Both the position numbers and the translations under genes were made by a program. A stretch of DNA of 22,470 nucleotides from Oscillospiraceae bacterium. Its GTDB lineage: Bacteria; Bacillota; Clostridia; Oscillospirales; Ruminococcaceae. Each line of letters starts with the position of its first letter. The stretch's first letter is position 1. The notes beneath the pieces are model-generated. The model was not told the origin of the DNA and made no database searches. It was given only the letters and a program-made list of their open reading frames with translations. The stretch is from the NCBI GenBank assembly GCA_900757485.1, contig CAAEOA010000104.1:1-22470 (forward strand). The letters run 5' to 3'. Below are positions 5,865 through 14,320 of this stretch, piece after piece.

Positions 5865-8237
5865 TCATTTGTTTTTATGTTTTATCCTATATTGGCGAAT
5901 CATCTTTCTGCCGCCTTTTTCCAATAAAAGCTGCAACGGATAACACAACGCTGCCATTACCAAAAAAACCGAAAACGTAACAGAAGATAAAGTACCTAAG
6001 CTAAAAATATCACGCAAAAAATACGCCAAAAGGAAGAATCCCGAGGTCATACTCCCCCACAGCACAGCACGAAGCTTGTTAAACGGACGACATACTTCAA
6101 ACAACTGCATCAGCCAAATAAAGCCGGTCAAATACACTCCCAATGTAACGGCTTCCGGTTCGGATATTCCCAATATAGGAGCCAGCACATCCACCGCAAC
6201 CAAATATATGACAATGATGAGCGCGCTCGGAAAAGCTCTGCCCAATATTGTTTGAAGGAAATTGCCTTTTACCCGTTCACGATTCGGCTCCAGTGCTAAT
6301 ACAAACGACGGCAGTCCTTCTGCCACCACACCGATCAAAGTCAACTGAATCGGGATAAGCGGATACGGCATCTGGAAAAACAGCGCCATAAAGGATAACA
6401 AAAAGGAAAATATCGTTTTCACCATAAACAGCGAAGCGGTACGGGTAATATTGTTAATGACTCGCCTACCCTCCATGACTACATTCGGCAAAGCAGAAAA
6501 ATTGGATTCCAACAAAACCAGCTGAGAAACCTGTCTGGCAGCATCGCTTCCCGAAGCCATCGCAATACTGCAGTCGGCATCTCTGAGCGCAAGCACATCG
6601 TTGACGCCGTCGCCGGTCATTGCAACCACATGCCCCTGATTCTGGAGCGAATGCACCAAAGTACGCTTTTGTTCCGGTGTTACTCTACCGAAAATCGTAT
6701 ATTTGTCTGCAATTGCAGCAAGCTCCTCTTTGCTTTTTATCGTTGACGCATCCAAATAAGAATCATATTTTCCAAATCCTGCCTGTTTCGCAATACTGGA
6801 CACCGTGATCGGATTGTCGCCTGAAATAATCTTCAGTTCTACATCCTGACTTCGAAAAAAGTCCAGAGTGGCTTTGGCATCCTTGCGCACCGGATCATGC
6901 AAAATAATGACCGCTACGGGATAACGCTTTTCCGGTAATATTCCCTTTACTTCAGTATCGGTCCAAGCCATTAGAAGCAGGCGGCATCCTTCTGTTTCCA
7001 ATGTCTGAATCCGAGCAGGCAAACGAAAATCTTGATTTTTGAGCAATATTTCAGGAGCACCGAACAATATCGTGCCTATCTTTTCAAAAGTGACCGAGCT
7101 CCACTTTCTAGCGGAAGAAAATGGTGTTTTTTGAATCACCTGCAACGATTCTTCCCTTCCGAAACGCTTTTTCAGAGCGGCAAAGGTGGCATTATCATCA
7201 TCCAGAGCCGCAATAAAATTAGCCGCCGCTGTATCCACCGATATCGGCATGCGATTCGAATCTAATTCTATGACGTCGGATACTGTCATTCTGCCCTCGG
7301 TGATGGTTCCGGTCTTATCGAGGCAGAGCGTATCCACCCTTGATAATGTTTCGATACAATATAAATCCTGCACCAATGTCTTTTTCTTTGCAAGTTTTAC
7401 TACTCCGACTGCAAGCGATACACTGGTTAACAACACCAAGCCCTTCGGCATCATCCCGAGCAGTGCAGATGCGGTTGCCACCACAGTATCCGGTAAGGTT
7501 TCATTTAGCAGGAAAATGGAATTTAATACCAATAAAATGCCCAGAGGCATTACAAAAACGCCGGTGAATTTTACAATTTGGTTCAACGATTTTAGTAAAA
7601 CGGAATTGACTTTCTTATATTTTTTCGCCTCAGCAGTAATTTTAGATGCATAATTATCTGAACCAACATGAAAAACCTGCGCGCGGCAGGTACCGCTGAC
7701 CACGAAACTGCCGGACATTAACGATTCACCCACTGATTTTAACACCGGATCGGCTTCACCGGTCAGCAGCGATTCGTCAACCTCAACTTCGCCCGAAACA
7801 ACAACGGCATCGGCACAAATTTGATTTCCCAAACGCAGAGTCATAATATCATCCAAAACCAATTCTTCAACCGGCGCGTTAATCTCTTTTCCTCCGCGCA
7901 AAATACAGGCATGCGGAGCCGATATCAGTGATAATTTTTCCACTACCTTTTTGGAACGCAATTCCTGCACAATGCCGATTAATATATTTAATACAATAAC
8001 GCCCAAATAAAGCAAATTTTTATAAGCCCCTACCATTGCAATACAGACGCCGATTCCAAAATTGAAAGCATTAAATAAAGTGAAGACGTTTTCACGTACA
8101 ATCTGCCACGTCGATTTCGTGATATCAGACTGCTGTTTGTTGACAAGCCCTTGATTTTTTCTTTCCGCCACCTCGTTACGCGTCAGTCCGCTGTCAGGAT
8201 CCGGATGAAATCGTGTAACTCCCTGGTATAAATCCAT
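5865..8237 (-). CDS. Cation-translocating P-type ATPase
   Basis: A 790-residue membrane ATPase with the full P-type plan. The actuator loop has LTGEADP (158-164). The phosphorylation motif is DKTGTITEG, with Asp307 as the aspartyl-phosphate site. An N-domain KWSS motif is followed by the hinge ISGDNP and TGDGVNDVLALRDAD. Hydrophobic helices lie near 52-92, 222-280 and in the last 200 residues. No heavy-metal-binding domain or CPC motif is present. It resembles the CtpE-like group, whose mycobacterial member transports calcium, so the ion is inferred. One oddity is that the M4 motif reads MPKGL, with Lys265 where P2-type calcium pumps have the ligand Glu of PEGL. The ATG at 8237 has GGAG ten bases upstream. 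The 164 bases before it hold no clear promoter. Confidence 0.92.
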   Translation of the reverse strand: MDLYQGVTRFHPDPDSGLTRNEVAERKNQGLVNKQQSDITKSTWQIVRENVFTLFNAFNFGIGVCIAMVGAYKNLLYLGVIVLNILIGIVQELRSKKVVEKLSLISAPHACILRGGKEINAPVEELVLDDIMTLRLGNQICADAVVVSGEVEVDESLLTGEADPVLKSVGESLMSGSFVVSGTCRAQVFHVGSDNYASKITAEAKKYKKVNSVLLKSLNQIVKFTGVFVMPLGILLVLNSIFLLNETLPDTVVATASALLGMMPKGLVLLTSVSLAVGVVKLAKKKTLVQDLYCIETLSRVDTLCLDKTGTITEGRMTVSDVIELDSNRMPISVDTAAANFIAALDDDNATFAALKKRFGREESLQVIQKTPFSSARKWSSVTFEKIGTILFGAPEILLKNQDFRLPARIQTLETEGCRLLLMAWTDTEVKGILPEKRYPVAVIILHDPVRKDAKATLDFFRSQDVELKIISGDNPITVSSIAKQAGFGKYDSYLDASTIKSKEELAAIADKYTIFGRVTPEQKRTLVHSLQNQGHVVAMTGDGVNDVLALRDADCSIAMASGSDAARQVSQLVLLESNFSALPNVVMEGRRVINNITRTASLFMVKTIFSFLLSFMALFFQMPYPLIPIQLTLIGVVAEGLPSFVLALEPNRERVKGNFLQTILGRAFPSALIIVIYLVAVDVLAPILGISEPEAVTLGVYLTGFIWLMQLFEVCRPFNKLRAVLWGSMTSGFFLLAYFLRDIFSLGTLSSVTFSVFLVMAALCYPLQLLLEKGGRKMIRQYRIKHKNK

Positions 8238-8401
8238 ATTTCCACTTCTCCAACCAAATTGTAATGTCCAACCGATATCATATTATTTCAAATATCCAGT
8301 CTTTATTTTATTACACCACAAATATCCTTTTTCTTTCTGAATAAACTATTAAATTTTATCTGTTCTCGGAAAAAAGTAAGATTCTTGTAAGAAATTCCAT
8401 C

Positions 8402-9592
8402 TTATCGTGCCGATTTGTAAATTTGTTCCATATCGAATTGATCTAGTGTCCGAAATCCGCCGATGGAACGCGTGCCCTCAAAGCTGCAATGATAAGCAAG
8501 CTGGCGACATTGCTCCTCAGTCAGTAAAACACCTAACTCAGAGATGGAAACCGGCATACCGATTTGATGATAGAATCGTTCCATTGCCGAGATTCCTTCC
8601 AGTGCAAGCTCTTCCTGAGTTTGTGATTGCTCGGAAATTCCCATGACCTGTACAGCAAACCGTGCAAACCGTTCTGCATCCGTTTGATAAACATATCGAG
8701 CCCAACTGCTCCATATTGCAGCAAGTCCTGCGCCATGTGCGACATCAAACATTCCGCTTAACTCATGCTCTAATTGGTGGCTTGCCCAATCGCCGGTCCT
8801 GCCGCATCCCGTTAATCCGTTATGTGCCAAGCTTCCCGCCCACATGATTTCTGCACGAGCGGCATAATCATATGGATGATCAATCAAGATTTTAGCATTA
8901 TGAAGCACAGTCCGCATCAACGCTTCGCTGATTTCATCGGTCAATCCGGTATTTTTATCGGTTGTAAAATAGCGTTCCATGGTATGCATTAAAATATCCA
9001 CACAGCCGCAAGCCGTCTGATAAGGGGGAAGTGTATAGGTAAGTTCCGGATTTAACACAGCAAAACGACAGCGAGAATAGTCACTGCTCAAACCTCTTTT
9101 CTGCCAGGTCATATCATTTGTAATCACCGAAGAATCGCTCATCTCACTACCGGCAGCAGCAATCGTCAGCACTGTACCAACCGGCAGACAACCGGATGGT
9201 CGAGATTTTTGACTGTAAAGATCCCATACATCACATTCATTCGCCATACCGTAGCCGATTGCTTTTGCGGAATCTATTACGCTTCCTCCGCCGACTGCCA
9301 GCAAAAAGTCCACGTTTTCCTTTTTGCACAGAGCGATTCCTTCATAAACTTTAGACAACCGCGGATTCGGCACCACACCGCCCAAGCTGACATAATCGAT
9401 GCCCGCCTCGTTTAAGCTATGATAAATGCGATCAAGCAATCCCGATTCCTTTGCGCTTTTTCCTCCGAAATGAACCAACACCTTGCGGCACTTTTCGGCT
9501 TGAATCAGTTTTGCAACCTGTAATTCAGCATCTTTTCCGAAAACAACTTTCGTCGGCGTGTAATAAGTAAAATTTCTCATGTTTTTCTGCAT
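8402..9592 (-). CDS. Iron-containing alcohol dehydrogenase (butanol dehydrogenase type)
   Basis: A group III alcohol dehydrogenase reducing aldehydes to alcohols with NAD(P)H; cytosolic. The 396 residues begin MQKNMRNFTYYTPTKVVFGKD. The nucleotide-binding GGGSVIDSAKAIGYG is clear. Metal-binding histidines are in DILMHTMERYF and in HELSGMFDVAHGAGLAAI. The long insert-free layout matches YugJ/BdhA-type butanol dehydrogenases rather than EutG. The start is fixed by GAGGTGA five bases upstream of the ATG at 9592. The in-frame extension to 9658 is rejected. It has its own promoter at 9712-9740. The true substrate cannot be read from sequence. No link to eutS/eutP is implied, since three genes separate them. 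Confidence 0.93.
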   Translation of the reverse strand: MQKNMRNFTYYTPTKVVFGKDAELQVAKLIQAEKCRKVLVHFGGKSAKESGLLDRIYHSLNEAGIDYVSLGGVVPNPRLSKVYEGIALCKKENVDFLLAVGGGSVIDSAKAIGYGMANECDVWDLYSQKSRPSGCLPVGTVLTIAAAGSEMSDSSVITNDMTWQKRGLSSDYSRCRFAVLNPELTYTLPPYQTACGCVDILMHTMERYFTTDKNTGLTDEISEALMRTVLHNAKILIDHPYDYAARAEIMWAGSLAHNGLTGCGRTGDWASHQLEHELSGMFDVAHGAGLAAIWSSWARYVYQTDAERFARFAVQVMGISEQSQTQEELALEGISAMERFYHQIGMPVSISELGVLLTEEQCRQLAYHCSFEGTRSIGGFRTLDQFDMEQIYKSAR

Positions 9593-9711
9593 ATCGCTCA
9601 CCTCAAGGAAGCGTATATGCATCCCACCTTTCAAAAATATTTTTTGCTTTAAAAGCAATTACAAGTGTTTCGTTTTCTAAAAGCAATTCATCAAATGTCC
9701 TGATACTCTCT

Positions 9712-9740
9712 ATTATCATCAAAACCAATATAACTGTCAA
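9712..9740 (-). promoter_or_regulatory. Promoter of the alcohol dehydrogenase
   Basis: On the minus strand a perfect TTGACA (9735-9740), a 17-base spacer and GATAAT (9712-9717) predict a start near 9705 and a leader of about 110 bases. Two 11-base direct repeats TAAAAGCAATT (9650-9660 and 9678-9688 on the plus strand) lie in that leader and could bind a regulator. The other side of this divergent region (9741-9865) has a lone TATAAT at 9795-9800 for the plus-strand gene, without a good -35. Confidence 0.7.
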
Positions 9741-9865
9741 GTAGGTAAAATCAGCATGGCTGACATTATTCTACTCTCGATTGTGCGCAAAGAGTATAAT
9801 TCCTTTTATTCCGGCAATCCTAATCACAAAAAGGCAGAATTTATTTGAAAGGAGCAATAATCAGG

Positions 9866-10072
9866 ATGGACCATTATTTAAGTAACCCGGAAATCCCGAT
9901 GGGACTCGGAATGGCGCTTGCACAAAACGTCTCTGCGATGGAACGATTCGCCGCAATGTCCGAACAAGAGCAGCAGCAAATCGTATCGCTGACGCACTCC
10001 ATCGAATCCAAATCGGAAATGCGTGATTTTGTCAATCAAATTGCACACGGCAATTATCCGAAATTTCAATAG
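9866..10072 (+). CDS. Small conserved-looking protein of unknown function
   Basis: I do not recognise this 68-residue protein. It starts MDHYLSNPEIPMGLGMALAQN, continues as a Gln/Glu-rich predicted helix (SEQEQQQIVSLTHSIESKSEM) and ends GNYPKFQ. There are no cysteines, membrane segment or signal peptide. AAAGGAG lies about 11 bases before the ATG. An in-frame TTG at 9845 overlaps that ribosome site and is rejected. Reality is supported by the ribosome site, the strong terminator 19 bases after the stop, and its position as the only plus-strand gene among minus-strand neighbours. It is probably a single-gene unit. Confidence 0.75.
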   Translation: MDHYLSNPEIPMGLGMALAQNVSAMERFAAMSEQEQQQIVSLTHSIESKSEMRDFVNQIAHGNYPKFQ

Positions 10073-10090
10073 GAAGCCGGCATTCGTATA

Positions 10091-10139
10091 AAAATCCGCG
10101 GCAAATGAAACAATGCTTCATTTGCCGCGGATTTTTTAA
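10091..10139. terminator. Bidirectional terminator
   Basis: A perfect 19-bp stem (10091-10109 with 10117-10135) with core CCGCGGCAAATGAA has a 7-base loop. T-rich sequence follows on the plus strand and, through the AAAA start, on the minus strand. It sits between convergent genes and should end both the small plus-strand gene and the cysteine-synthase-like gene. Confidence 0.93.
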
Positions 10140-10140
10140 T

Positions 10141-11151
10141 TTAACGATGCGCGATAACTCCCATAAGCTGAACGTCATGAGAAATATACTGCTCTTTCAT
10201 CTCCTGCTCCTCCGAATAATCGGTAGAGAGATATTTTTTATTGTCATCGGCAAATACAGTGGCGATAATGCTCTCTGCTCCCAGCTTTTCCTGTGCCATG
10301 ATGCAACCGATAAAGTTTGCTCCGGAAGAAATTCCGACGCCGATTCCCAGTACTCTTGCCAGCATTTGTGACATGATAATCGAATCGGTATCATCCACCG
10401 ATATCACATCATTCACTTCGGACATTTTCAAAATATCAGGAACAAATTCATCCGAAATGCCTTGGATACGATGTTTGCCCACCTTATATCCGGTAGACAG
10501 CGTCGGAGAATTCAGCGGCTCTAAGGGATAAATCTGACAATTCGGATTCGCTTTACGCAGCCGTCTTCCGATTCCCATAACGGTGCCGCCGGTGCCTACT
10601 CCCGCAACCACGCCGTCCGCCTGTAAACCAAGCGATGCAAGCTGTCGCGCGATTTCATCGCCGGTCATCAAATAGTGTGCCTCTGCGTTGTCTTCATTGG
10701 AAAACTGACGAGGCAAAAATACACCGCCCGCCTCGGCAAGCTTCTCTGTCATCGCAATAGAACCGAGAAAGCCGCCTTCTTCTTTAGACACCAATCGAAC
10801 TTGAGCGCCATAGCCGCGCATTAAATTAATGCGTTCTTTGCTCATCCAATCCGGCATATAAATAATGACGTCATGTCCGAGATACCGCCCCATTGCTGAA
10901 AAAGAGATGCCGGTATTTCCGCTTGTTGCCTCCGCAATTTTATCTCCCGGATGAATTGCTCCGGTTTCATATGCTTTTTTTAAGATGTAATAGGCAACCC
11001 GGTCTTTGATACTGCCGGTGAGATTAAACGCCTCCGCTTTTGCGAAAATACGCCGTTTTTGTCCTTTGAATAAGAATTGTATTTCTAATAAAGGCGTGTT
11101 GGAAATCATTCCGCTGATTCCGTCAAACCGTTTTTTCATGTTTTCGTCCAT
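10141..11151 (-). CDS. PLP-dependent cysteine synthase family protein
   Basis: A beta-family (fold II) PLP enzyme related to O-acetylserine sulfhydrylase and cystathionine beta-synthase. Numbering from the ATG at 11157, the Schiff-base lysine is in NLTGSIKDR (Lys51), the substrate loop is ATSGNTG (77-83) and the phosphate loop is GVGTGGT. The sequence is clearly diverged from standard CysK: the C-terminal motif is FADDNKKYLSTD where CysK has a DSGERYLST-like block, and a tail of about 25 residues follows (...SHDVQLMGVIAHR). Cysteine synthesis is therefore likely but not certain. AGGGG is eight bases from the ATG at 11151 and only two from the ATG at 11157, so the shorter start is preferred. 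It lies 89 bases downstream of... no gene in tandem closer than the FAD dehydrogenase, whose stop precedes it on the map. Confidence 0.88.
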   Translation of the reverse strand: MDENMKKRFDGISGMISNTPLLEIQFLFKGQKRRIFAKAEAFNLTGSIKDRVAYYILKKAYETGAIHPGDKIAEATSGNTGISFSAMGRYLGHDVIIYMPDWMSKERINLMRGYGAQVRLVSKEEGGFLGSIAMTEKLAEAGGVFLPRQFSNEDNAEAHYLMTGDEIARQLASLGLQADGVVAGVGTGGTVMGIGRRLRKANPNCQIYPLEPLNSPTLSTGYKVGKHRIQGISDEFVPDILKMSEVNDVISVDDTDSIIMSQMLARVLGIGVGISSGANFIGCIMAQEKLGAESIIATVFADDNKKYLSTDYSEEQEMKEQYISHDVQLMGVIAHR

Positions 11152-11239
11152 ATCCATTGCCCCTATTTATCTGTTATTTTATCTGCGCCGCTTCCGGCAA
11201 CCTGTTTCTATTGTAACAATATTCTGCCAAAAGTCAAAT

Positions 11240-12841
11240 TTATTCCGGAGCATACCGTTTCATAATCTGTTCTGCAACCCGCATACCGTCCACAGCGGCG
11301 CTCATAATCCCCCCTGCATAGCCTGCCCCCTCTCCGCAAGGGTATAATCCGCGCAGATTGATCGACTCGCAGGTTTCTGTTCGCATCATACGAATCGGAG
11401 AGGAAGTCCTGGTTTCAGGTCCTGTCAAAACAGCGTCCGGCGCGGCACATCCAGGCAGTTTACGATCAAACTGAAGCAAACCATCTATCATCATTTTCCT
11501 GATGAAATCCGGATACAACTGTGAAAAATCCGTGGCTCGCACACCAAGACAATAGCTTGGCGCCACTCTGCCCAGCCGCAAGCCCGCTGTTTCATTCATA
11601 AAGCTGCCTGCGTCCTGTGCCGGTGCAGAATAATCGCCGCCCCCCAATTCAAACGCTCTGCGTTCCAAAAGTCGTTGAAAACGAACGCCATCCAGCGGAT
11701 GCGTTCCGTAATCCTGAGGGGATACTGAAACCACCAATGCGGCGTTGGCGTTTTTCTGATTTCTTGAAAATTCACTCATTCCGTTGGTCACTACTGTATT
11801 TTCCTCTGAACAAGACGGAACCACAAAACCGCCCGGACACATACAAAAAGTGTAAACACCCCGTTCTCCGTCCCGATAAGAAAGCTGATACTCCCCAACC
11901 GGCAGATTCGGATGATTGTAATACTCTCCGTATAATCCTTTGTTAATATCCTCCTGCAAGTGCTCAATACGGGCGCCTACCGAAAAAGGTTTCGCCTCCA
12001 TTGCAACACCCTTTTGAAACAGCATTTCAAAGCTGTCTCTTGCACTGTGTCCTATCGCAAAAACGGCATTATCTGTCTGTATTGTTCCCTGATTGGTGGA
12101 AACCCCTGTCAGCCTGCCGTTTTTTAACATCACGTCAGTTACTTGCGTCTCAAAACGAATATCCCCGCCCAGCAGTAAAATTCGCTTTCTTAAATTTTTG
12201 ACAACATCCCGCAGCAAATCGGTCCCGATATGCGGCTTTGCCTGATATAAAATTTCTTTCGGCGCACCGAATTCGGTCAGTTTCTCTAAAACATAGTCAC
12301 ATCGATGATCGGATATCCGAGTGGTCAGCTTCCCGTCTGAGAAAGTACCTGCACCGCCTTCGCCAAACTGTACATTCGCGTAAGGGGATAGTATACCTTG
12401 TTTCCAAAACGCCTGCACACCAGCCACTCTGACATCCATTTCGGCTCCTCTTTCCAATATGGTCGGACGATATCCGTTTTCCGCTAATGTCAGCGCCGCA
12501 AACATTCCGGCAGGGCCAAATCCGGCTATAACGATCGGATGCTGCAATTTTTCTTTGCCCTTTTCAAAGGAGACCGGCTGATTATCCAAATATTTGACTC
12601 GATTTTGTCCGAGGCGAACCGCTGCCGCTTTTGCGTATTTCTGTTCCTCGTCTGCCAAATCGACTCGTACACTGTAAACAACGCTGATATGATCACGCCG
12701 CCGCGCATCCAACGATTTTTTCACCGGTACAATATGAAGAATTTGATTTTTACCTACTCGAAGCAATCGTCTGGCTTCCTCAAGCGCCTCTTGTTCTACG
12801 TCATCTATTCCGATTCGAATACCGGACAACACAATCGACAT
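11240..12841 (-). CDS. NAD(P)/FAD-dependent dehydrogenase (COG2509-like)
   Basis: A 533-residue flavoprotein of an uncharacterised family widespread in anaerobic bacteria. An N-terminal domain of about 95 residues (SIVLSGIRIGIDDVEQEA ...) precedes the Rossmann FAD site IVIAGFGPAGMFAALTLAENG (GxGxxG at 107-112), with the Glu of LERG ending the second strand. Further family blocks are FGEGGAGTFSDGKLTTR, FAIGHSARDSFEML, FCMCPGGFVVPS and the C-terminal GLYPCGEGAGYAGGIMSAAVDG, which closes the FAD pocket. It is soluble, with unknown substrate. The ATG at 12841 has AAAGGA about 12 bases upstream. Transcribed on the minus strand, it reads toward the cysteine-synthase-like gene, 88 bases on, and may share its message. 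Confidence 0.9.
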   Translation of the reverse strand: MSIVLSGIRIGIDDVEQEALEEARRLLRVGKNQILHIVPVKKSLDARRRDHISVVYSVRVDLADEEQKYAKAAAVRLGQNRVKYLDNQPVSFEKGKEKLQHPIVIAGFGPAGMFAALTLAENGYRPTILERGAEMDVRVAGVQAFWKQGILSPYANVQFGEGGAGTFSDGKLTTRISDHRCDYVLEKLTEFGAPKEILYQAKPHIGTDLLRDVVKNLRKRILLLGGDIRFETQVTDVMLKNGRLTGVSTNQGTIQTDNAVFAIGHSARDSFEMLFQKGVAMEAKPFSVGARIEHLQEDINKGLYGEYYNHPNLPVGEYQLSYRDGERGVYTFCMCPGGFVVPSCSEENTVVTNGMSEFSRNQKNANAALVVSVSPQDYGTHPLDGVRFQRLLERRAFELGGGDYSAPAQDAGSFMNETAGLRLGRVAPSYCLGVRATDFSQLYPDFIRKMMIDGLLQFDRKLPGCAAPDAVLTGPETRTSSPIRMMRTETCESINLRGLYPCGEGAGYAGGIMSAAVDGMRVAEQIMKRYAPE

Positions 12842-12916
12842 TTTTTAGACCATTCCTTTCAAACGTTCCCGTTTTTTCAGGTTACACGTATCCACCGTAT
12901 ACAAGAAAAACGCCAC

Positions 12917-12941
12917 AGAAACAGATTGATGACCTGTTTCT
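12917..12941 (-). terminator. Weak terminator after cdaR
   Basis: AGAAACAG (12917-12924) pairs with CTGTTTCT (12934-12941). On the minus strand the stem is followed by TGTGGCGTTTTTC, so the T-run is displaced by about seven bases. It lies 28 bases past the cdaR stop and is a plausible but weak end of the cdaA-cdaR unit. Confidence 0.4.
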
Positions 12942-12968
12942 ACAACGTTCTCCTGTATTTGTGTTGAA

Positions 12969-14255
12969 TTATTTATCCGACACTCTGACCGTAACCCGGT
13001 ATTCCCCGGACACCCAAACTAATCCCTTGTTTGGTATCGTGAATCTGACCGGACACCAGATATCCCCTTTTGTAACGGTAACGTCACGAAAATCTACGGT
13101 AGCAACAATATCTGCGGCACTGATATTTTTTACAATATCCTTCGCGCCCACAATTTTGACGTTGTTAATTCTGGTATTCAGCAATTTCACATTGTAATCT
13201 GTCGGTGTATTTGCCAGTTTGATATTGGTAACGGTAAACGGTGATCTGCTGCTCATATTGCTGGTCGGAAATGTAATGGTCACCTCCGAAATATCATCCG
13301 CGTTTTTAAATCCCGCCAACAAATTTACTTCACGGGTAAACACCGAGCCGACATCAATCTGACGAAAATCAATGACGCCCAATGAAATCTCTTCCAACGT
13401 ATCTATGGTGCTGTTCGGAGCGGTAATTTTCAATGTTGTATGCGACATCGTATATTTTAAGGAATCTATTGGAAAACCGTCCGGTACATTGGTGTATTCA
13501 AATGTCAACGGAACCGTTTTGGACCTCAGGATCGGAATTGTCACATCTACCGACTGCGGTTCATAAGTCAAAATATTATTAAATTCCAGCTTTTTATTGT
13601 CCTTGTCATAAAAACTGATCTCGCCTTTTTTAACCACCGTTTCCGAAACATGACCGACTGCTTCGGTCTTTGCCACACATTTGGCAATTGTTTCCACATC
13701 TTTTTGCGGACCGCTCACCGTGATTTTTTCAGGTTGTGCAAAAGCAGTATCCACAATTAATCCTTCGCCAACCTCAATTTTTCCCGTTTCCACCGTAATC
13801 GGAAATTCCTGCGAAACAATGGTGTCAAACCGTACCTTCACTTGATCCGGCTTCACTTCGATTTTATAATCAGAATCCTTTTGCGCTTCCGGCAACAAAG
13901 CTACTGATAAATCCAGTGTGTACTCTCCGGCTTTAGTTACATCTACCACCCTTGCCGTCACCGAAATATCATCTGCGGTTAAATTCCCGACCCAATAGCT
14001 TTTTCCGCTGATAACAGCCGTTACCGTATCAACCTCTTTGGAAATTACCTTTAATCCTGACGTAGCAGCTGTTGATCCATCCAGATTAATCGTAATGGGG
14101 ACATTGGAAATTTTAACATTTCCCTCCGGGCTTACTACCGTTTTGACAACAAACAGCGCTGTAATGGCAATAATAAACGATAACACGATAATAAGTTTAT
14201 TATTGTCAAATAATTTTTGAAAATTAATCTTTGGCATCTTCATCTTCGTGACCAT
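12969..14255 (-). CDS. cdaR: CdaR, YbbR-domain regulator of c-di-AMP synthase
   Basis: Membrane-anchored extracellular partner of CdaA that modulates c-di-AMP synthesis. The 428 residues comprise a short cytosolic N-terminus (VTKMKMPKINFQKLFDNN), one transmembrane helix (LIIVLSFIIAITALFVVKTVV) and an outside region of YbbR-type beta repeats. Repeat signatures include NVPITINLDGS, QEFPITVETGKIEVGEGL with EKITVSGPQKDVE, and VPLTFEYTNVP. Three or four repeats are likely. AAGGA lies seven bases before the ATG at 14255. The upstream in-frame ATG at 14285 has AGG abutting it and is less likely. It follows cdaA by 65 bases on the same strand, the usual order cdaA-cdaR. glmM, which normally comes third, is not here. 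Confidence 0.92.
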   Translation of the reverse strand: MVTKMKMPKINFQKLFDNNKLIIVLSFIIAITALFVVKTVVSPEGNVKISNVPITINLDGSTAATSGLKVISKEVDTVTAVISGKSYWVGNLTADDISVTARVVDVTKAGEYTLDLSVALLPEAQKDSDYKIEVKPDQVKVRFDTIVSQEFPITVETGKIEVGEGLIVDTAFAQPEKITVSGPQKDVETIAKCVAKTEAVGHVSETVVKKGEISFYDKDNKKLEFNNILTYEPQSVDVTIPILRSKTVPLTFEYTNVPDGFPIDSLKYTMSHTTLKITAPNSTIDTLEEISLGVIDFRQIDVGSVFTREVNLLAGFKNADDISEVTITFPTSNMSSRSPFTVTNIKLANTPTDYNVKLLNTRINNVKIVGAKDIVKNISAADIVATVDFRDVTVTKGDIWCPVRFTIPNKGLVWVSGEYRVTVRVSDK

Positions 14256-14320
14256 AATTGAATCCTTTTGTTTCGGGTTCAACATCCTTTACTCTAACTA
14301 AGCGTTCTTGGAATACGAAT

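Noticed and set aside
2290..9592. Treating the alcohol dehydrogenase as EutG of the eutS-eutP locus
   Set aside because: Four genes and several promoters separate them, and the protein resembles butanol dehydrogenases more than EutG.
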